Assembly: GCF_014805625.2 (NCBI RefSeq) | Contig: NW_023998416.1 | Span: 30,568,068-30,632,067 of the forward strand | DNA length: 64,000 bases | Reading direction: 5' to 3' | Origin: Glossina fuscipes | Lineage: Eukaryota > Arthropoda > Insecta > Diptera > Glossinidae | Shown: positions 62,578 through 64,000 of the stretch, in pieces | How positions within the stretch are numbered: position 1 is the first letter of the stretch | Layout: every line of letters starts with the position of its first letter | Position numbers and translations under genes: made by a program | The notes under the pieces: generated by a model | What the model was told of the DNA's origin: nothing | Seen by the model: the letters and a program-made list of their open reading frames with translations, nothing else | Databases searched by the model: none

Positions 62578-64000
62578 CTGTAAAATGAAATCACATAAGA
62601 TAATAAAGATATGCCTTTCTCACGGTTTTAATAACTTTAGTGCAAACAAAAACAAAAACGCAATTCATCTTGAATGTTTATTATTTACGGTAAACACAGG
62701 AAATTGAGTTCAGTTTCTTATTTTTTCTTTACCGCCAGAAAAATGGTTAAATCAATTGAGCCGCTGCTAACAATTGTAACATACCACTCAGAAGAAGTTT
62801 GTGGGATAGTATATAAAAATTGCCGTTATTGGCAAATCTAAATGATTTCCCGACAATACCAAGCTTCAAGGGAACTATGTCAAGATTTTATAGCATTCTG
62901 ATCATTAGTTTGCAGGTTACAGTTGTTTTAGTGATGCTACTTTTGCTTTGGTGGAACAATGGAAAAATCTGAACTTCGTTGTAGAGAGAGCGTGGTTGGT
63001 GGTATCAGAGAATGATATATATTCGTAAATAGTGATCCTATATCTGAATGGCATACTATGAACTAATCGAATGATCTGATAGCCAAGTCTTTTAAGCAAA
63101 TAGGAGATAAGCACTTTATCGAAGCTGTTGTTCGTCGAGGGGTTGTTTAAGCCCAAGTATTTTATGTCTCTTGAGTTCGGAGGAACTGTTTGTAGCTATA
63201 TGTTCGATTTTCTTCTCTTTATGACTAATCTCTCTCAGGGCATATTCTCGATATTACGGCTATGGTAAGTGAAATAGGCAGTCTTCTGAACACGGCCTTG
63301 GCAACCGCGATACTCATCTACTTAGTTACTCATGCGTTTAACTAGAGAGTATATGAAAAAAAAAAATTTATTCTGTTACCAAAGGAACATCAAAATTAGT
63401 TTATTTTTTGCCTTCGATAACACTGGATCCAACCGAATGATAACAATATGAAACTGAAATTTTCCCTATCGTTAATACGCTCGAGAGTAGTTAGAGCAAA
63501 ATAGAAAAAAACTCACAGAAAAATTGCAAAAATTTTAATTTGAAGTTATTTACCTCATGAAGATAATAAAAACAAAATTGTGTTTTACTCATTGTTTTTA
63601 GAACATGTGGGGAAAATTTCTATTCGCCATATGAGTGAAAGGATTGGAATCATTTTTGCCTGTAAAGTTAAAGTTTTGTAGAATTTTTTGTTCGAATTTC
63701 ATAGCGACATTTATTATAGAAAATTTTCGCCGAAAGACTACACTACCCTCGATGGGTTAAATATTTGAGTTTGTTAGCCGAAAACACGGTCGATTCCAAC
63801 GAATTTTAATTTAGTACAAAAGCGAAATATAATGAATAGGACGCGAAAAAATTATTGTTATCTTTGTAAGGAAAAAATTCTCACTGTTGGAGATAGCACA
63901 CCGGTTTCGCCGGTCTCGCACAACTTCCTTCCCAAAGAATTTATTCCATATCTATGGCTGTTCACTAGAATGAACATAAGGCCGCCAGAATAAACCTAAG
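62578..64000. other. Upstream intron of the Ig/FN3 gene, no exon found
   Basis: The exon at 62577 enters in phase 1, so an earlier exon must exist. I find no further Ig-like exon (no W or D.G.Y.C pattern next to an acceptor) up to 64000 on the minus strand. A 79-codon minus-strand frame at 62917-63156 has no known motif. Confidence 0.5.

Noticed and set aside
1..64000. CRISPR array, operon or prokaryotic defence system
   Set aside because: The sequence is plainly animal nuclear DNA with spliceosomal introns; no regularly spaced direct repeats with unique spacers were seen.

Overview
The window is AT-rich eukaryotic DNA with small spliced genes, large repeat-filled gaps, many (TA)n, (CA)n and (TAA)n microsatellites and one 100-N assembly gap at 24374-24473. 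The proteins are insect-like. The Hrs product is colinear with Drosophila Hrs over its whole length, and the dispersed repeats are of a kind common in higher flies. I infer a schizophoran fly, most likely a tephritid fruit fly; the species is not determined.

Layout. (1) Positions 1-112, minus strand: the first 37 codons of ribosomal protein P0 (RpLP0), cut by the window edge. (2) Positions 1450-1800, minus strand: two short coding-like segments that I cannot identify. (3) Positions 4015-7006, plus strand: the complete Hrs gene in seven coding exons, 760 codons, with VHS, FYVE and UIM domains, a coiled coil, a PQ-rich tail and a clathrin-box end. This is an endosomal ESCRT-0 subunit. (4) Positions about 7.1-58 kb: roughly 50 kb with no gene I can support. 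It holds diverged dispersed repeats of two recurrent families, one tRNA-derived SINE with a poly(A) tail, a decayed mariner-type transposase in two pieces, an AT minisatellite and many simple repeats. (5) Positions 58082-62577, minus strand: the last three coding exons of an immunoglobulin/fibronectin-III cell-surface adhesion protein, resembling Drosophila CG33543 (often named fasciclin-2-like). Its 5' part lies beyond 64000.

The three recognised genes (translation, endosomal sorting, cell adhesion) are unrelated in function and show no shared regulation. I found no CRISPR, operon, tRNA gene or new multi-gene system. The points most worth a second look are the SINE, the split mariner copy, the hairpin-headed repeat family, the unidentified coding-like segments at 1.45-1.8 kb and 60.4-60.7 kb, and the small acidic open frame inside Hrs intron 3.
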